Source: JAKAXG01 sp035702985
GTDB lineage: Bacteria; Actinomycetota; Acidimicrobiia; Acidimicrobiales; Palsa-688
Reading direction: 5' to 3'
Assembly: GCA_035702985.1 (NCBI GenBank)
Contig: DASSZD010000066.1
Coordinates: 1-30,267 of the forward strand
Length of the DNA: 30,267 nt
A program made the position numbers and the translations under genes. Positions 23,036-30,267 of the stretch are shown here, in pieces. Position 1 is the stretch's first letter. Every line of letters starts with the position of its first letter. The notes beneath the pieces are model-generated. The model was not told the DNA's origin and did not search any database. It saw nothing but the letters and a program-made list of their open reading frames with translations.

Positions 23036-24220
23036 ATGACCGTCGACCGCTGGAACGATGACCTTCTCGACGGCCTGAGGGAGGAAGGCGACCCGCCGGC
23101 GGACCGGGCGGTGGCAGCCTACTTCGCCGACCTCGCCGCAGCCGATCCGGCCGGGTTGGTCCGCCGGCTGGTCGACTCCGGGACCGCTCGGCGCATCGAG
23201 GACGCCGACGGCCACATCGCCGCCTTCCTGGACCGGCCGCCGGACCTGCCCGACTGGGTCGATCCACAGCTGGTGGCGGCCGGGCAGGAACGCTTCGCCC
23301 GGTGGGGTTCGCACGTCTTCACCGCCCTCTACGCCGCCGCTCTGCCGTCCGCCTACGCGTGCTGGCGGGGCGTGGAGGTGCTGGGGCTGACCGCCCGGCT
23401 CGTCACCGACGCCCGGCGCCGGCTCAACGAGACCGCCCAGTTCCACCTCGACGTCATGACCCCCGGCGGCTTGGCCCCGGGACGGGCGGGCTTCAGCGAC
23501 GTCCGCCACGTCCGGCTGATGCACGCCGCCGTCAGACGCCTGGTACTCGACGACCGGCGATGCGACTGGGACGCCGGGCGGGGCGTGCCGATCAATCAGG
23601 AGGATCTGCTGGAGACCCTCCTGACCTTCACCGAGGTGGTCTTCGAGGTGTTCGAGCGCACCGGTGTCCGATTCAGCCGCCAAGACGCCGACTGCTACCT
23701 GCACGTGTGGTCGCTGGTCGGCTACCTGCTCGGTGTGAGGCCGGACCTGCTCCCGCTCACCAGGGACGACACCACCGAGCTGATGGCCACGGTCCGTCGC
23801 CGGCAGTTCGGGCCCAGCCGGGCCGGGTCCGTGCTCACCGCTGCGCTGCTGGCCCAGGGCACGGCCCTGGCCCCGCCCGGGCTGAAGGGGCTGCCCGCCT
23901 CGACGGTGCGCTACTACGTGGGTGACACCACCGCCGACCTACTCGGCGTCCCGCCCGCCGACTGGACCCGCGTGGTCTTCGGGCCGCTCGCCGCGCTGAC
24001 CCGGCTGCTGTCCGTCGAGCGGGCCCACCGGAGGTTCCTGACCGGTCTGTCCGACCGGATCGGGTTCGGGATGCTCCGCTTGGCGGTGCAAGCCGAGCGG
24101 GCACCGGGGCGTCCTCCGTTCGCGGTGCCCACCGAGCTGGCCGACCGGTGGGGCCTGACCGTCACAGCGGCCCGTCGGGGACGCGGCCGCCTCGCATCCG
24201 GGCGACCTGGCCCGGGCTGA
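23036..24220 (+). CDS. DUF2236 / MpaB-Lcp-like oxygenase domain protein
   Basis: The 394-residue protein matches the MpaB/rubber-oxygenase (Lcp) family: the N-terminal LPDWVDPQLVAAGQERFARWG, the central RRLNETAQFHLDV, FSDVRHVRLMHAAVR and GVPINQEDLLETLLTFT. H163 in RLMHA is the likely heme axial ligand by analogy with Lcp; nearby Arg157 and Arg160 fit the conserved basic residues. It is probably a b-type heme oxygenase or peroxygenase, but the substrate is unknown, and most relatives are not rubber degraders. ATG 23036 has no good ribosome site; an upstream TTG at 22871 would add low-complexity sequence. Its last 59 nt overlap the converging gene. Confidence 0.8.
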   Translation: MTVDRWNDDLLDGLREEGDPPADRAVAAYFADLAAADPAGLVRRLVDSGTARRIEDADGHIAAFLDRPPDLPDWVDPQLVAAGQERFARWGSHVFTALYAAALPSAYACWRGVEVLGLTARLVTDARRRLNETAQFHLDVMTPGGLAPGRAGFSDVRHVRLMHAAVRRLVLDDRRCDWDAGRGVPINQEDLLETLLTFTEVVFEVFERTGVRFSRQDADCYLHVWSLVGYLLGVRPDLLPLTRDDTTELMATVRRRQFGPSRAGSVLTAALLAQGTALAPPGLKGLPASTVRYYVGDTTADLLGVPPADWTRVVFGPLAALTRLLSVERAHRRFLTGLSDRIGFGMLRLAVQAERAPGRPPFAVPTELADRWGLTVTAARRGRGRLASGRPGPG

Positions 24221-25244
24221 AAGGCGGGTCGAACAGGGCCGGGTGCCGCTGGCGGCTACGGAACAGGTTGACGATGTAGTTCATCCGCTCGCCGATGACG
24301 GTCCAGTCCCGGGCGGCCGTCGGCCGGCCGCTCCCCCCCGTGCGGTCCCACACGCCCAGGACCTCCTGGGCCTCGCCGACGTCGGTGAGTTCGGCGGGCC
24401 ACAGCTGGCCGGCCAGGGCCGGCAGGTCGCGTCCGAGATCGAGGCGCTCGTCGGCGGTCACCAGCCTCAGCATGGCGCCGGTCAGCACCGTCTCACAGGC
24501 CCGGTCGAGCGCCACGGCGACGTCGGTGACCAGGTGGTTCACCGCCCGGCGGATCACCTCCGGCACGAAGCGCAGTGTCTCCGCTTCGAGGTGGCGCAGC
24601 AGCAGATCCTGCACCGCCGTGTCCAGGGCGGCAGCGATGTTCGGTTGCAACCGCTGCTGCTCGTGGGCCACGGCCAGGATGTTGGCCGCCAGGATCAGCT
24701 GCGCCTGGCGGGGGGGCGGGGCGGCCAGGGCCCGGCCGTAGAGCCCGAACACGCGCTGCAGCGGCTCCCGGGCCGGGCCGTCGCCCACGGCGCGCATGGC
24801 GGCGTGCACCGCCTGCTCGGCGCCGGCGGGCCAGCACCCGACCATGGCCTCGAACGGGGCCGCCAGCTCGGCGAAGACCAGGGCGTTCCCGGCGGCGATC
24901 TGGGCGGCCACACCGGCGCACACCTCGTCGGTGACCTTCACCAGGTGCTCGAGCCCCAGGACGGCCTCCACCCGGCCGCCGTGGGCCAGGCGCTCATTGA
25001 ATCTGCCGATCTGCTCGGCCGAGTGCTCGGCCACCACCCGCCGGACGGCGGCCGGCAGATCCTCGTTGCGGATCACCGATCCGGCCGTCTTGGAGGCCCA
25101 CACGGCGAAGGCGCACCAGGTCGCGTCGGATCGGGCCCCGCACTCCCTCAGGGCCAGCGCCAACTCGTGGTAACGCTGGGTGATCCACAGGTTGCGCAGC
25201 ACCGGATCGGAGATGGCCGCTATCTCTGAGTGCCCCGGATCCAC
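24162..25244 (-). CDS. Hypothetical helical protein converging on the DUF2236 gene
   Basis: The 360-residue soluble, Ala/Leu/Arg-rich, mostly helical protein has no signal or membrane helix. Visible conserved-looking stretches are NLWITQRYHELALALRE near the start, CAFAVWASKTAGSVIRNEDLP, and a C-terminal DWTVIGERMNYIVNLFRSRQRHPALFDPPFS. I do not recognise a named domain. GTG 25244 is 9 nt behind TAGCCT. Its 3' end overlaps the DUF2236 gene by 59 nt tail to tail, an unusual linkage that suggests mutual antisense control or a long-standing association. Frame and codon pattern look truly coding. Confidence 0.75.
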   Translation of the reverse strand: MDPGHSEIAAISDPVLRNLWITQRYHELALALRECGARSDATWCAFAVWASKTAGSVIRNEDLPAAVRRVVAEHSAEQIGRFNERLAHGGRVEAVLGLEHLVKVTDEVCAGVAAQIAAGNALVFAELAAPFEAMVGCWPAGAEQAVHAAMRAVGDGPAREPLQRVFGLYGRALAAPPPRQAQLILAANILAVAHEQQRLQPNIAAALDTAVQDLLLRHLEAETLRFVPEVIRRAVNHLVTDVAVALDRACETVLTGAMLRLVTADERLDLGRDLPALAGQLWPAELTDVGEAQEVLGVWDRTGGSGRPTAARDWTVIGERMNYIVNLFRSRQRHPALFDPPFSPGQVARMRGGRVPDGPL

Positions 25245-25259
25245 CGGTACCGGAGGCTA
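25242..25259 (-). promoter_or_regulatory. Probable -10 box of the 360-aa gene
   Basis: TAGCCT (25259-25254, minus strand), 9 nt, GTG 25244. No Shine-Dalgarno, so the mRNA is probably leaderless or nearly so. Confidence 0.4.
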
Positions 25260-25269
25260 CCGTCCCCGG

Positions 25270-25515
25270 CTACCGCTGGTACTGCTGCCTCAACCACTCC
25301 TCTGTCTCGGCCACCAGAACCTGGCCGGCCCGGGCCGACGGATGGGCCAGGGGGGCCCGGGTCAGCCGGCCGTGACCCGGCAGGGGCCCCCGGTCCCTTC
25401 CGGCCGGGGCCGGCCCCGGGTGGGGGCGCCGTCGGCGCAGGCGGGCATCGGCCAGCGCCGACACGCCGCCCATGGCGACAAAGAACGCGACCATGAAGAT
25501 CAACACGGCGGTCAT
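25270..25515 (-). CDS. Small single-helix membrane protein (81 aa), unknown
   Basis: ATG 25515 has AGAGG at about 7 nt. Residues 2-23 are a membrane helix (TAVLIFMVAFFVAMGGVSALA), followed by a basic Pro/Arg-rich stretch and a C-terminal amphipathic segment (AETEEWLRQQYQR). The gene ends 25 nt upstream of the 360-aa gene on the same strand. Function unknown. The 244 nt between this start and the divergent transporter hold nothing I can name apart from the transporter's -10 box. Confidence 0.6.
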   Translation of the reverse strand: MTAVLIFMVAFFVAMGGVSALADARLRRRRPHPGPAPAGRDRGPLPGHGRLTRAPLAHPSARAGQVLVAETEEWLRQQYQR

Positions 25516-25745
25516 GGCGAACCTCTTCAGGGGGGATGCCACCGACGGTAGGCCGGTCCCCCCCGGCGGCGGCACGGGCCAAAGTCACCGGCGGTCCGGG
25601 CCATTGGACCGGGGTCTTCGGACCCTGGCCCGGCCGGATCACCGAACCGGCCGGGCCACCGGTCGGCGCCGCCAGGCCGCGGCGGCCGGCAGGTCCCTCC
25701 GGAGCAGGGCCGCCGCCGGCCGGATCCCGGCGGCGTGCGACGCGG

Positions 25746-25762
25746 TACGGTGACGGGAGGTG
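25746..25762 (+). promoter_or_regulatory. Leaderless -10 box of the MFS transporter
   Basis: TACGGT (25746-25751), 8 nt, GTG 25760. No ribosome-binding site at useful spacing. Confidence 0.5.
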
Positions 25763-27010
25763 GACCTGAGAGCGGCAACCGGGGCCGGGCCCGGCAGGCG
25801 GGGCCGGCCCTCATCCGGGGCCGCAGTCGTCCTGTTCGTGACCGGGGTCCTGATGCTGGCCCTCAACCTGCGCCCGGCGGTGACCGACGTCCCGTCCATC
25901 CTGGACGAGATCGGCTCCTCGATGGGCTACTCGAGCGTCCTGCTGACCGTCCTGACCACCATCCCGGTGATCTGTTTCGCCGTCTTCTCCCCGGCTGCCG
26001 GCTGGATGGGCCGCCGTCTCGGGGACGAGCGCAGCCTGTGGATCGCCGTGGTCGCGGTCGCCGCCGGGCAGGCCCTCCGGGCCTTCGGCCCCTCCGCCGG
26101 TTTCCTGATCGGTACGGCGGTGGCGGCGGCCGGGATCGCCCTCATGAACGTGCTGCTCTCGAGCCTGGTCAAACGGCGGGCGCCCGACCGGGCCGCCCAC
26201 CTCCTCGGCGCCTACCTGGCCATGCTGTACCTGGGCGCCATGCTGGGGTCGGCGGTGAGCGTCCCGCTGTACCGGACCGGCGGGGCCTCGGTCGCCCTGC
26301 CTCTCGGCGTCTGGATCGCCCCGGCGGTGGTGGCCGCCCTCCTGTGGATCCCCCAGCTGGGCCGCCACACCGTGCCCGATCCGGATGCCCGGGCGGCCAC
26401 CGTGCCCCTGCGGCGGTCGCCGCTGGCCTGGTGGGTGACCGGGTTCATGGGGCTGCAGAGCCTCACCTTCTACGGTTCGCTGTCCATCCTGCCCGACCTG
26501 TACCGCAGCCGGGGCATGGACGCTTCGACGGCCGGACTGGTCAACACCATGCTCAGCGTGGGCGGGGTCATCACCGCCGTCGCCGCGCCGGTGGTCGTGG
26601 CCCGCTTCGGCGTGGGCCGGGCCGTGCTCGTCGCCTCGGCGGTGGCCAGCGTGGTCACCACCATCGCCCCGCTGGTCGTCCCGTTGGGAGCGGCGTTGCC
26701 TTGCGCCTTCGTCCTGGGCCTCACCCAGGGCGTGACCATCTCGTTGGCCCTGTACTTCATCATGGCCCGGGCCGAGACCCCGGCTGTGGCCGGCGCCCTG
26801 TCCGGTATGGCCCAGGGCTTCGGGTACCTCATCGCGGTGGCCGGCCCGCTGGGAGCGGGGTTGCTGCACTCCTTGACCGGATCTTGGGTGGCCTCGATCG
26901 CCATGCTGGCGGTGTTCACCGCGGCGACCTTCTACTGCGGCGTCGAGGCCGCCCACGACCGGTTCATCACCGAGGCGGGGCTGACCGTCACCCCCGGCAC
27001 CCTGGCCTGA
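25760..27010 (+). CDS. MFS transporter, CynX/NimT family
   Basis: The 416-residue, 12-helix major facilitator has the CynX/NimT N-terminal signature LNLRPAVTDVPSILDEI after helix 1 and WMGRRLGDERSL in the loop 2-3 position. A central cytoplasmic loop lies near residues 195-220 (GRHTVPDPDARAATVPLRRSPLAWW), and the second half repeats the fold (GLQSLTFYGSLSILPDLYRSRGM). Relatives export or import cyanate, 2-nitroimidazole and other small organic anions; the substrate here is unknown. No cyanase is nearby. It stands alone, with a hairpin directly after the stop. Confidence 0.9.
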   Translation: MDLRAATGAGPGRRGRPSSGAAVVLFVTGVLMLALNLRPAVTDVPSILDEIGSSMGYSSVLLTVLTTIPVICFAVFSPAAGWMGRRLGDERSLWIAVVAVAAGQALRAFGPSAGFLIGTAVAAAGIALMNVLLSSLVKRRAPDRAAHLLGAYLAMLYLGAMLGSAVSVPLYRTGGASVALPLGVWIAPAVVAALLWIPQLGRHTVPDPDARAATVPLRRSPLAWWVTGFMGLQSLTFYGSLSILPDLYRSRGMDASTAGLVNTMLSVGGVITAVAAPVVVARFGVGRAVLVASAVASVVTTIAPLVVPLGAALPCAFVLGLTQGVTISLALYFIMARAETPAVAGALSGMAQGFGYLIAVAGPLGAGLLHSLTGSWVASIAMLAVFTAATFYCGVEAAHDRFITEAGLTVTPGTLA

Positions 27011-27011
27011 G

Positions 27012-27035
27012 CGGGCCGGCGGGACGCCCGGCCCG
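27012..27035 (+). terminator. GC-rich hairpin after the MFS gene
   Basis: CGGGCCGGCG pairs with CGCCCGGCCCG (one bulged base) around GGA, 1 nt after the stop. No T tract. Confidence 0.5.
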
Positions 27036-27126
27036 GGACGACCGGAAGAGGTCCGGGACAGCCGGGAGGGCGCCCACCCGCGGCGGGGCGGCCCCGGGGC
27101 CCCGATATCCGTCCGTTCAGGATCCG

Positions 27127-27155
27127 TTGATCGCGACAGGGGTGAGGGTTACCCT
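27127..27155 (+). promoter_or_regulatory. Housekeeping-type promoter of the kinase gene
   Basis: TTGATC (27127-27132) and TACCCT (27150-27155) are 17 bp apart, the ideal spacing for the primary sigma factor. The predicted start near 27162 gives a 25-nt leader with GGAG 8 nt before GTG 27187. This is the clearest -35/-10 pair in the window. Confidence 0.65.
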
Positions 27156-27186
27156 CCGGACAGTCTGAGCGGACGGAGTTCAGGGG

Positions 27187-30100
27187 GTGCTTGACCAAGA
27201 GCTGATCGCAGCTGCGCTCCCCCTTTACGAGGTGTACGGGGAACTGGGCCGGGGGGCCTGGGGCGTGGTCCTGGCCGGGCGCCATCGCGAGCTCGGACGG
27301 GACGTGGCGATCAAGCAGCTGCCCCGGGCGTTCGGGGCCGACCCGGCGGTCCGCACCAGATTCGTGGCCGAAGCCAGGCTCCTGGCCGCGCTCGACCACG
27401 CCCACATCGTGCGCATATACGACTTCGTCGAGCACGAGGGCCTGTGCCTGCTCGTGATCGAGCGGTTGACCGGTGGGACGGTCTGGAGCAGGTTCAAGTC
27501 TGGAGCCCTCAACGCCCAACGTTCGTGCGCCGTCGGCCTGGCCAGCTGTTCCGCCCTGCACTACGCCCATCAACACGGAGTGCTGCACCGGGACGTGAAG
27601 CCGGAGAACCTGATGTTCTCCTCCGAGGCGGTATTGAAGATCACCGACTTCGGTATCGCCAAGGTTCTCGGGGGATCCGTCACCGTCGCCACCCGGGCCG
27701 GAGACGTCCTGGGCACCCCCGCCTACATGGCTCCCGAGCAGGCGCAGGGCGGGGCCCTCAGCCCGGCCACCGACGTCTACTCCCTCGGCACCGTCCTGTA
27801 CGAGCTGTTCTCGGGGCGCCTCCCCTTCCCCGAGGAGACCAATCCCCTGGCCACCCTCTACCGGCACGTGCACGAGGTCCCGGAGCCCCTGCAGCGGGTC
27901 GCCCCGCACATCCCGACCCGGCTCGCCGAAGTCACCGGCCGGGCTCTGTCGACCGACCTGGCCGACCGCTACCCCAGCGCGGAGGCGTTCGGCGTGGCCC
28001 TGGCCGAAGCGGCGGCGGAAGGATGGGGCCCGGGCTGGCTCGCCGAGTCCGGAATCGTCGTGGCCGCCAGCGGAGCCATCACCGGGGCCGCCATAGGACG
28101 TTCGAGGAGCGCCGAGACCGTAACCGTAACCGGCTCGAACGGCTCACCCGGGACCGGCGACGCCCTCGCCGCCACCCCCGACCAGGGCCGGGGCGAACCG
28201 ACACCGGCCGACCTCGTACCGGTCAACCTCCTGCGGCCGTCGATGCTCGAGCCGGGACCGGTCATCGAAGGGGCGTCGTCCGCCCCGCCGGCGTCGGACA
28301 CCCCCGGGGCGGATCCGGCGAACGGGACGGCGACCCGCCAGCCCGACGCGCCCCCGCCTCCAGGCCGGTCCCCGGCGCCATCGGGTCACCATCGGAAAGG
28401 CCGGCTGGCCGCGCTCGGCACCGCCGCCGTCGTGTTGGTGGCCGCGCTGGTCGGCATCGGACTGGCCATCGGCACCGGATCGGGTCGTACCGCCACGAAC
28501 GCCCGCGCCTCTTCCCACCCCGGGGCAACCGCCCCACCCACGTCTCGGGCCGGGTCGCCGACGGCTTCCTCGTCTCCTGCCCCGGTGGTCTCGGCGGCGG
28601 CGTGGCGCAAGGTGCCCCCGATGCCCACGGCCCGCCAGCAGATGCAGGCGTCGGTGGTCGGCGGCATGATCTGGGTGGTCGGAGGGCTGGCCGCCGGAGG
28701 GTCGACGCCCAAGGTGGAGGGTTACGACCCGGTGATCGACACCTGGCAGACCGGGCCGGACCTGCCCCTGGCCCTGAACCACGACATGGTGGTCACCTAC
28801 CACGGCGAGCTGGTGGTGCTCGGCGGCTGGGTGCCGAGCGGCGCGGATCTGACGGCGACGGCCTCCAACCAGGTGTTCGCCCTGCGCAACGGGGCCTGGG
28901 TGCAGCTGCCCCCGATGATCGACGCCCGGGCCGCCGGGGCGGCCGCCGTGGTGGGCAACCGGATCGTGGTCTTCGGAGGCCAGGCGAACCATCAGCTGCT
29001 GTCGAGCGTGGACGTCTTCGACGGCGCCCACTGGGTCCAGGCCGCCCCGCTTCCCACCCCACGGGACCATCTGGCCGGCGTCTCCGACGGCCGTTACGTC
29101 TACGCGGTCGGCGGGCGGGCCCTGTCGGCGGACAAGAACTCCGGGGCGTTCGAACGGTACGACCCGGTGACCGGTCGCTGGACCCGGCTGCCCGACCTCC
29201 CGACACCACGCGGCGGACTCGGGGCGACGCTCGTGGACGGCAAGCTGATCACCGCGGGAGGCGAGTTCCCCACCTCGGTGTCGGCCAGCGTCGAGAGCTT
29301 CGACCTGTCCTCCGACACCTGGTCGGCCGGCCCGGCCCTTCCGACCCCCCGCCACGGCATAGCCATGGCCACCTACGGATCCACCGTCTACGCCTTCGGG
29401 GGCGCCCTCCAGCCCGGCCACACCGCCTCCACCAACGTGGTCGAGGCCCTGGACTTCGTCCCGGCGGGCTCGTCGTCCTCTGCCCCGGTAGGGGCGGCGG
29501 CGTGGCGGCGGGTGCCGGCCATGCCCACCGCTCGCCAGATGATGCAAGCGTCGGTGGTGGGCGGGATGATCTGGGTGGCCGGCGGGTTGACCACGGGGGC
29601 GTCGACGGAATCGTCGGCGAAGGTGGAGGGGTACGACCCGGTGGTCGACACCTGGCAGAGCGGACCGGACCTGCCCCTGGCCCTGAACCACGACATGGTG
29701 GTCACCTACCACGGCGAGCTGGTGGTGCTCGGCGGCTGGGTGCCGAGCGGCGCGGATCCGACGGCGACGGCCTCCAACCAGGTGTTCGCCCTGCGCAACG
29801 GGGCCTGGGTGCAGCTGCCCCCGATGATCGACGCCCGGGCCGCCGGGGCGGCCGCCGTGGTCGGGAACCAGATCGTGGTCTTCGGCGGCCAGGCGAACCA
29901 TCAGCTGCTGTCGAGCGTGGACGTCTTCGACGGCACCCACTGGTTCCAGACCGCCCCCCTTCCCACCCCGCGGGACCATCTGGCCGGCGTGTCGGACGGC
30001 CACTTCGCGTACGCGGTTGGCGGGCGGGCCCTGTCGGTGGACAAGAACTCCGGGGCGTTCGAACGCTATGACCCGGTGACCGGTCGCTGGACCCGGCTGC

Positions 30101-30267
30101 CCGACCTCCCGACACCACGCGGCGGGCTCGGGGCGACGCTCGTCGGCAACAAGCTGGTCACCGCAGGGGGTGAACTTTCCACCTCGGCGTCGGGCGCGGT
30201 CGAGATCTTCAACTTCTCGACGAACACGTGGTCGGGCGGCCCGGCGTTGCCCACGCCCCGCCACGGC
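27187..30267 (+). CDS. Receptor-type Ser/Thr protein kinase with two Kelch propellers, partial
   Basis: The frame is open from GTG 27187 to the window end (1027 codons, no stop). The kinase domain (about 14-275) is complete: GRGAWGVV glycine loop, K43 in VAIKQL, E62, HRDVKPEN with D136, DFG at 154-156, and GTPAYMAPEQ. The juxtamembrane region (about 290-400) is Pro/Ala/Gly-rich. A single helix lies near 405-428 (AALGTAAVVLVAALVGIGLAI). A Ser/Pro/Thr linker precedes a 300-residue unit (about 463-762) with six Kelch motifs, each with a GG pair and a spaced Trp/Tyr, one full six-bladed propeller. A second, nearly identical unit begins near 763 and is cut in its last blade. PknB-like kinases often bear extracellular sensor propellers; the ligand is unknown. 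Confidence 0.93.
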   Translation, partial: MLDQELIAAALPLYEVYGELGRGAWGVVLAGRHRELGRDVAIKQLPRAFGADPAVRTRFVAEARLLAALDHAHIVRIYDFVEHEGLCLLVIERLTGGTVWSRFKSGALNAQRSCAVGLASCSALHYAHQHGVLHRDVKPENLMFSSEAVLKITDFGIAKVLGGSVTVATRAGDVLGTPAYMAPEQAQGGALSPATDVYSLGTVLYELFSGRLPFPEETNPLATLYRHVHEVPEPLQRVAPHIPTRLAEVTGRALSTDLADRYPSAEAFGVALAEAAAEGWGPGWLAESGIVVAASGAITGAAIGRSRSAETVTVTGSNGSPGTGDALAATPDQGRGEPTPADLVPVNLLRPSMLEPGPVIEGASSAPPASDTPGADPANGTATRQPDAPPPPGRSPAPSGHHRKGRLAALGTAAVVLVAALVGIGLAIGTGSGRTATNARASSHPGATAPPTSRAGSPTASSSPAPVVSAAAWRKVPPMPTARQQMQASVVGGMIWVVGGLAAGGSTPKVEGYDPVIDTWQTGPDLPLALNHDMVVTYHGELVVLGGWVPSGADLTATASNQVFALRNGAWVQLPPMIDARAAGAAAVVGNRIVVFGGQANHQLLSSVDVFDGAHWVQAAPLPTPRDHLAGVSDGRYVYAVGGRALSADKNSGAFERYDPVTGRWTRLPDLPTPRGGLGATLVDGKLITAGGEFPTSVSASVESFDLSSDTWSAGPALPTPRHGIAMATYGSTVYAFGGALQPGHTASTNVVEALDFVPAGSSSSAPVGAAAWRRVPAMPTARQMMQASVVGGMIWVAGGLTTGASTESSAKVEGYDPVVDTWQSGPDLPLALNHDMVVTYHGELVVLGGWVPSGADPTATASNQVFALRNGAWVQLPPMIDARAAGAAAVVGNQIVVFGGQANHQLLSSVDVFDGTHWFQTAPLPTPRDHLAGVSDGHFAYAVGGRALSVDKNSGAFERYDPVTGRWTRLPDLPTPRGGLGATLVGNKLVTAGGELSTSASGAVEIFNFSTNTWSGGPALPTPRHG
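28567..30267 (+). repeat. Tandem duplication of a 900-909 bp Kelch-propeller unit
   Basis: Copy 1 (about 28567-29466) and copy 2 (from about 29467 to the window end) align at an offset of 900, becoming 909 after a 9-bp insertion near 29600. The core 28760-29230 differs from its partner at only a handful of positions, while both flanks differ much more. Further copies may lie beyond the window. Confidence 0.9.

Noticed and set aside
28144..30264. A 706-codon open frame on the minus strand and an 875-codon frame on the plus strand (27444-30071)
   Set aside because: Both lie over the kinase/Kelch gene in other frames, encode Arg/Gly/Pro-rich sequence without any domain, and are open only because the DNA is so GC-rich.
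1..30267. CRISPR array, insertion sequence, prophage, toxin-antitoxin or biosynthetic cluster
   Set aside because: No spaced short repeats, transposase or integrase motifs, phage structural genes or modular synthases were seen on either strand.

Overview
The window is about 30 kb of very GC-rich chromosomal DNA. It is densely coded, has no mobile element, CRISPR array or phage gene, and no gene-free stretch over 300 bases. It looks actinobacterial, possibly an Acidimicrobiia-like lineage. The evidence is the pervasive GTG/ATG starts with 4-bp stop/start overlaps, many starts lying 6-9 nt behind a TANNNT -10 box without a Shine-Dalgarno (leaderless genes), a Rv1264-type adenylate cyclase, an LppU-like protein, an actinobacterial-type substrate-binding protein, a membrane Ser/Thr kinase and an ApbE/ferric-reductase-like operon. 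The class assignment is an inference.

Layout. 1-2309 (minus): two translationally coupled envelope proteins, one secreted with a C-terminal membrane anchor and one N-anchored substrate-binding protein cut by the window edge. 2471-5283 (minus): an adenylate cyclase behind a 46-codon ORF, then a lipid-transfer-type thiolase and its DUF35 zinc-ribbon/OB partner. 5459-6787 (plus): a secreted coiled-coil glucosaminidase-like protein, facing tRNA-Gly(GCC). 6946-8779 (minus): an LppU-like membrane protein, an Fpg/Nei glycosylase and dUTPase, divergent from oligoribonuclease (8869-9423). 9580-10393: a small basic protein behind a structured leader, then MsrB. 10452-14547: a single-chain biotin-carrier/carboxyltransferase divergent from a prolyl oligopeptidase. 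14562-15140: a PilZ protein.

15233-21953 (minus) is the most system-like region. It holds an OmpR/histidine-kinase pair followed by a tightly overlapped redox operon: cytochrome b561-like protein, small anchored Ser/Gly-rich protein, ApbE flavin transferase, bis-heme ferric-reductase-like membrane protein, NuoF-like flavoprotein and three-Cys ferredoxin. The likely role is to pass electrons from NAD(P)H or ferredoxin across the membrane, but no canonical flavinylated acceptor domain is visible.

22076-25515: a membrane protein with a possible Shine-Dalgarno-masking leader, an MpaB/Lcp-like (DUF2236) putative heme oxygenase, a convergent overlapping unknown gene and a small one-helix protein. 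25760-27010: a CynX/NimT-like MFS transporter. 27187 to the right edge: a receptor-type Ser/Thr kinase whose extracellular part is two near-identical six-bladed Kelch propellers, the second cut by the window end.
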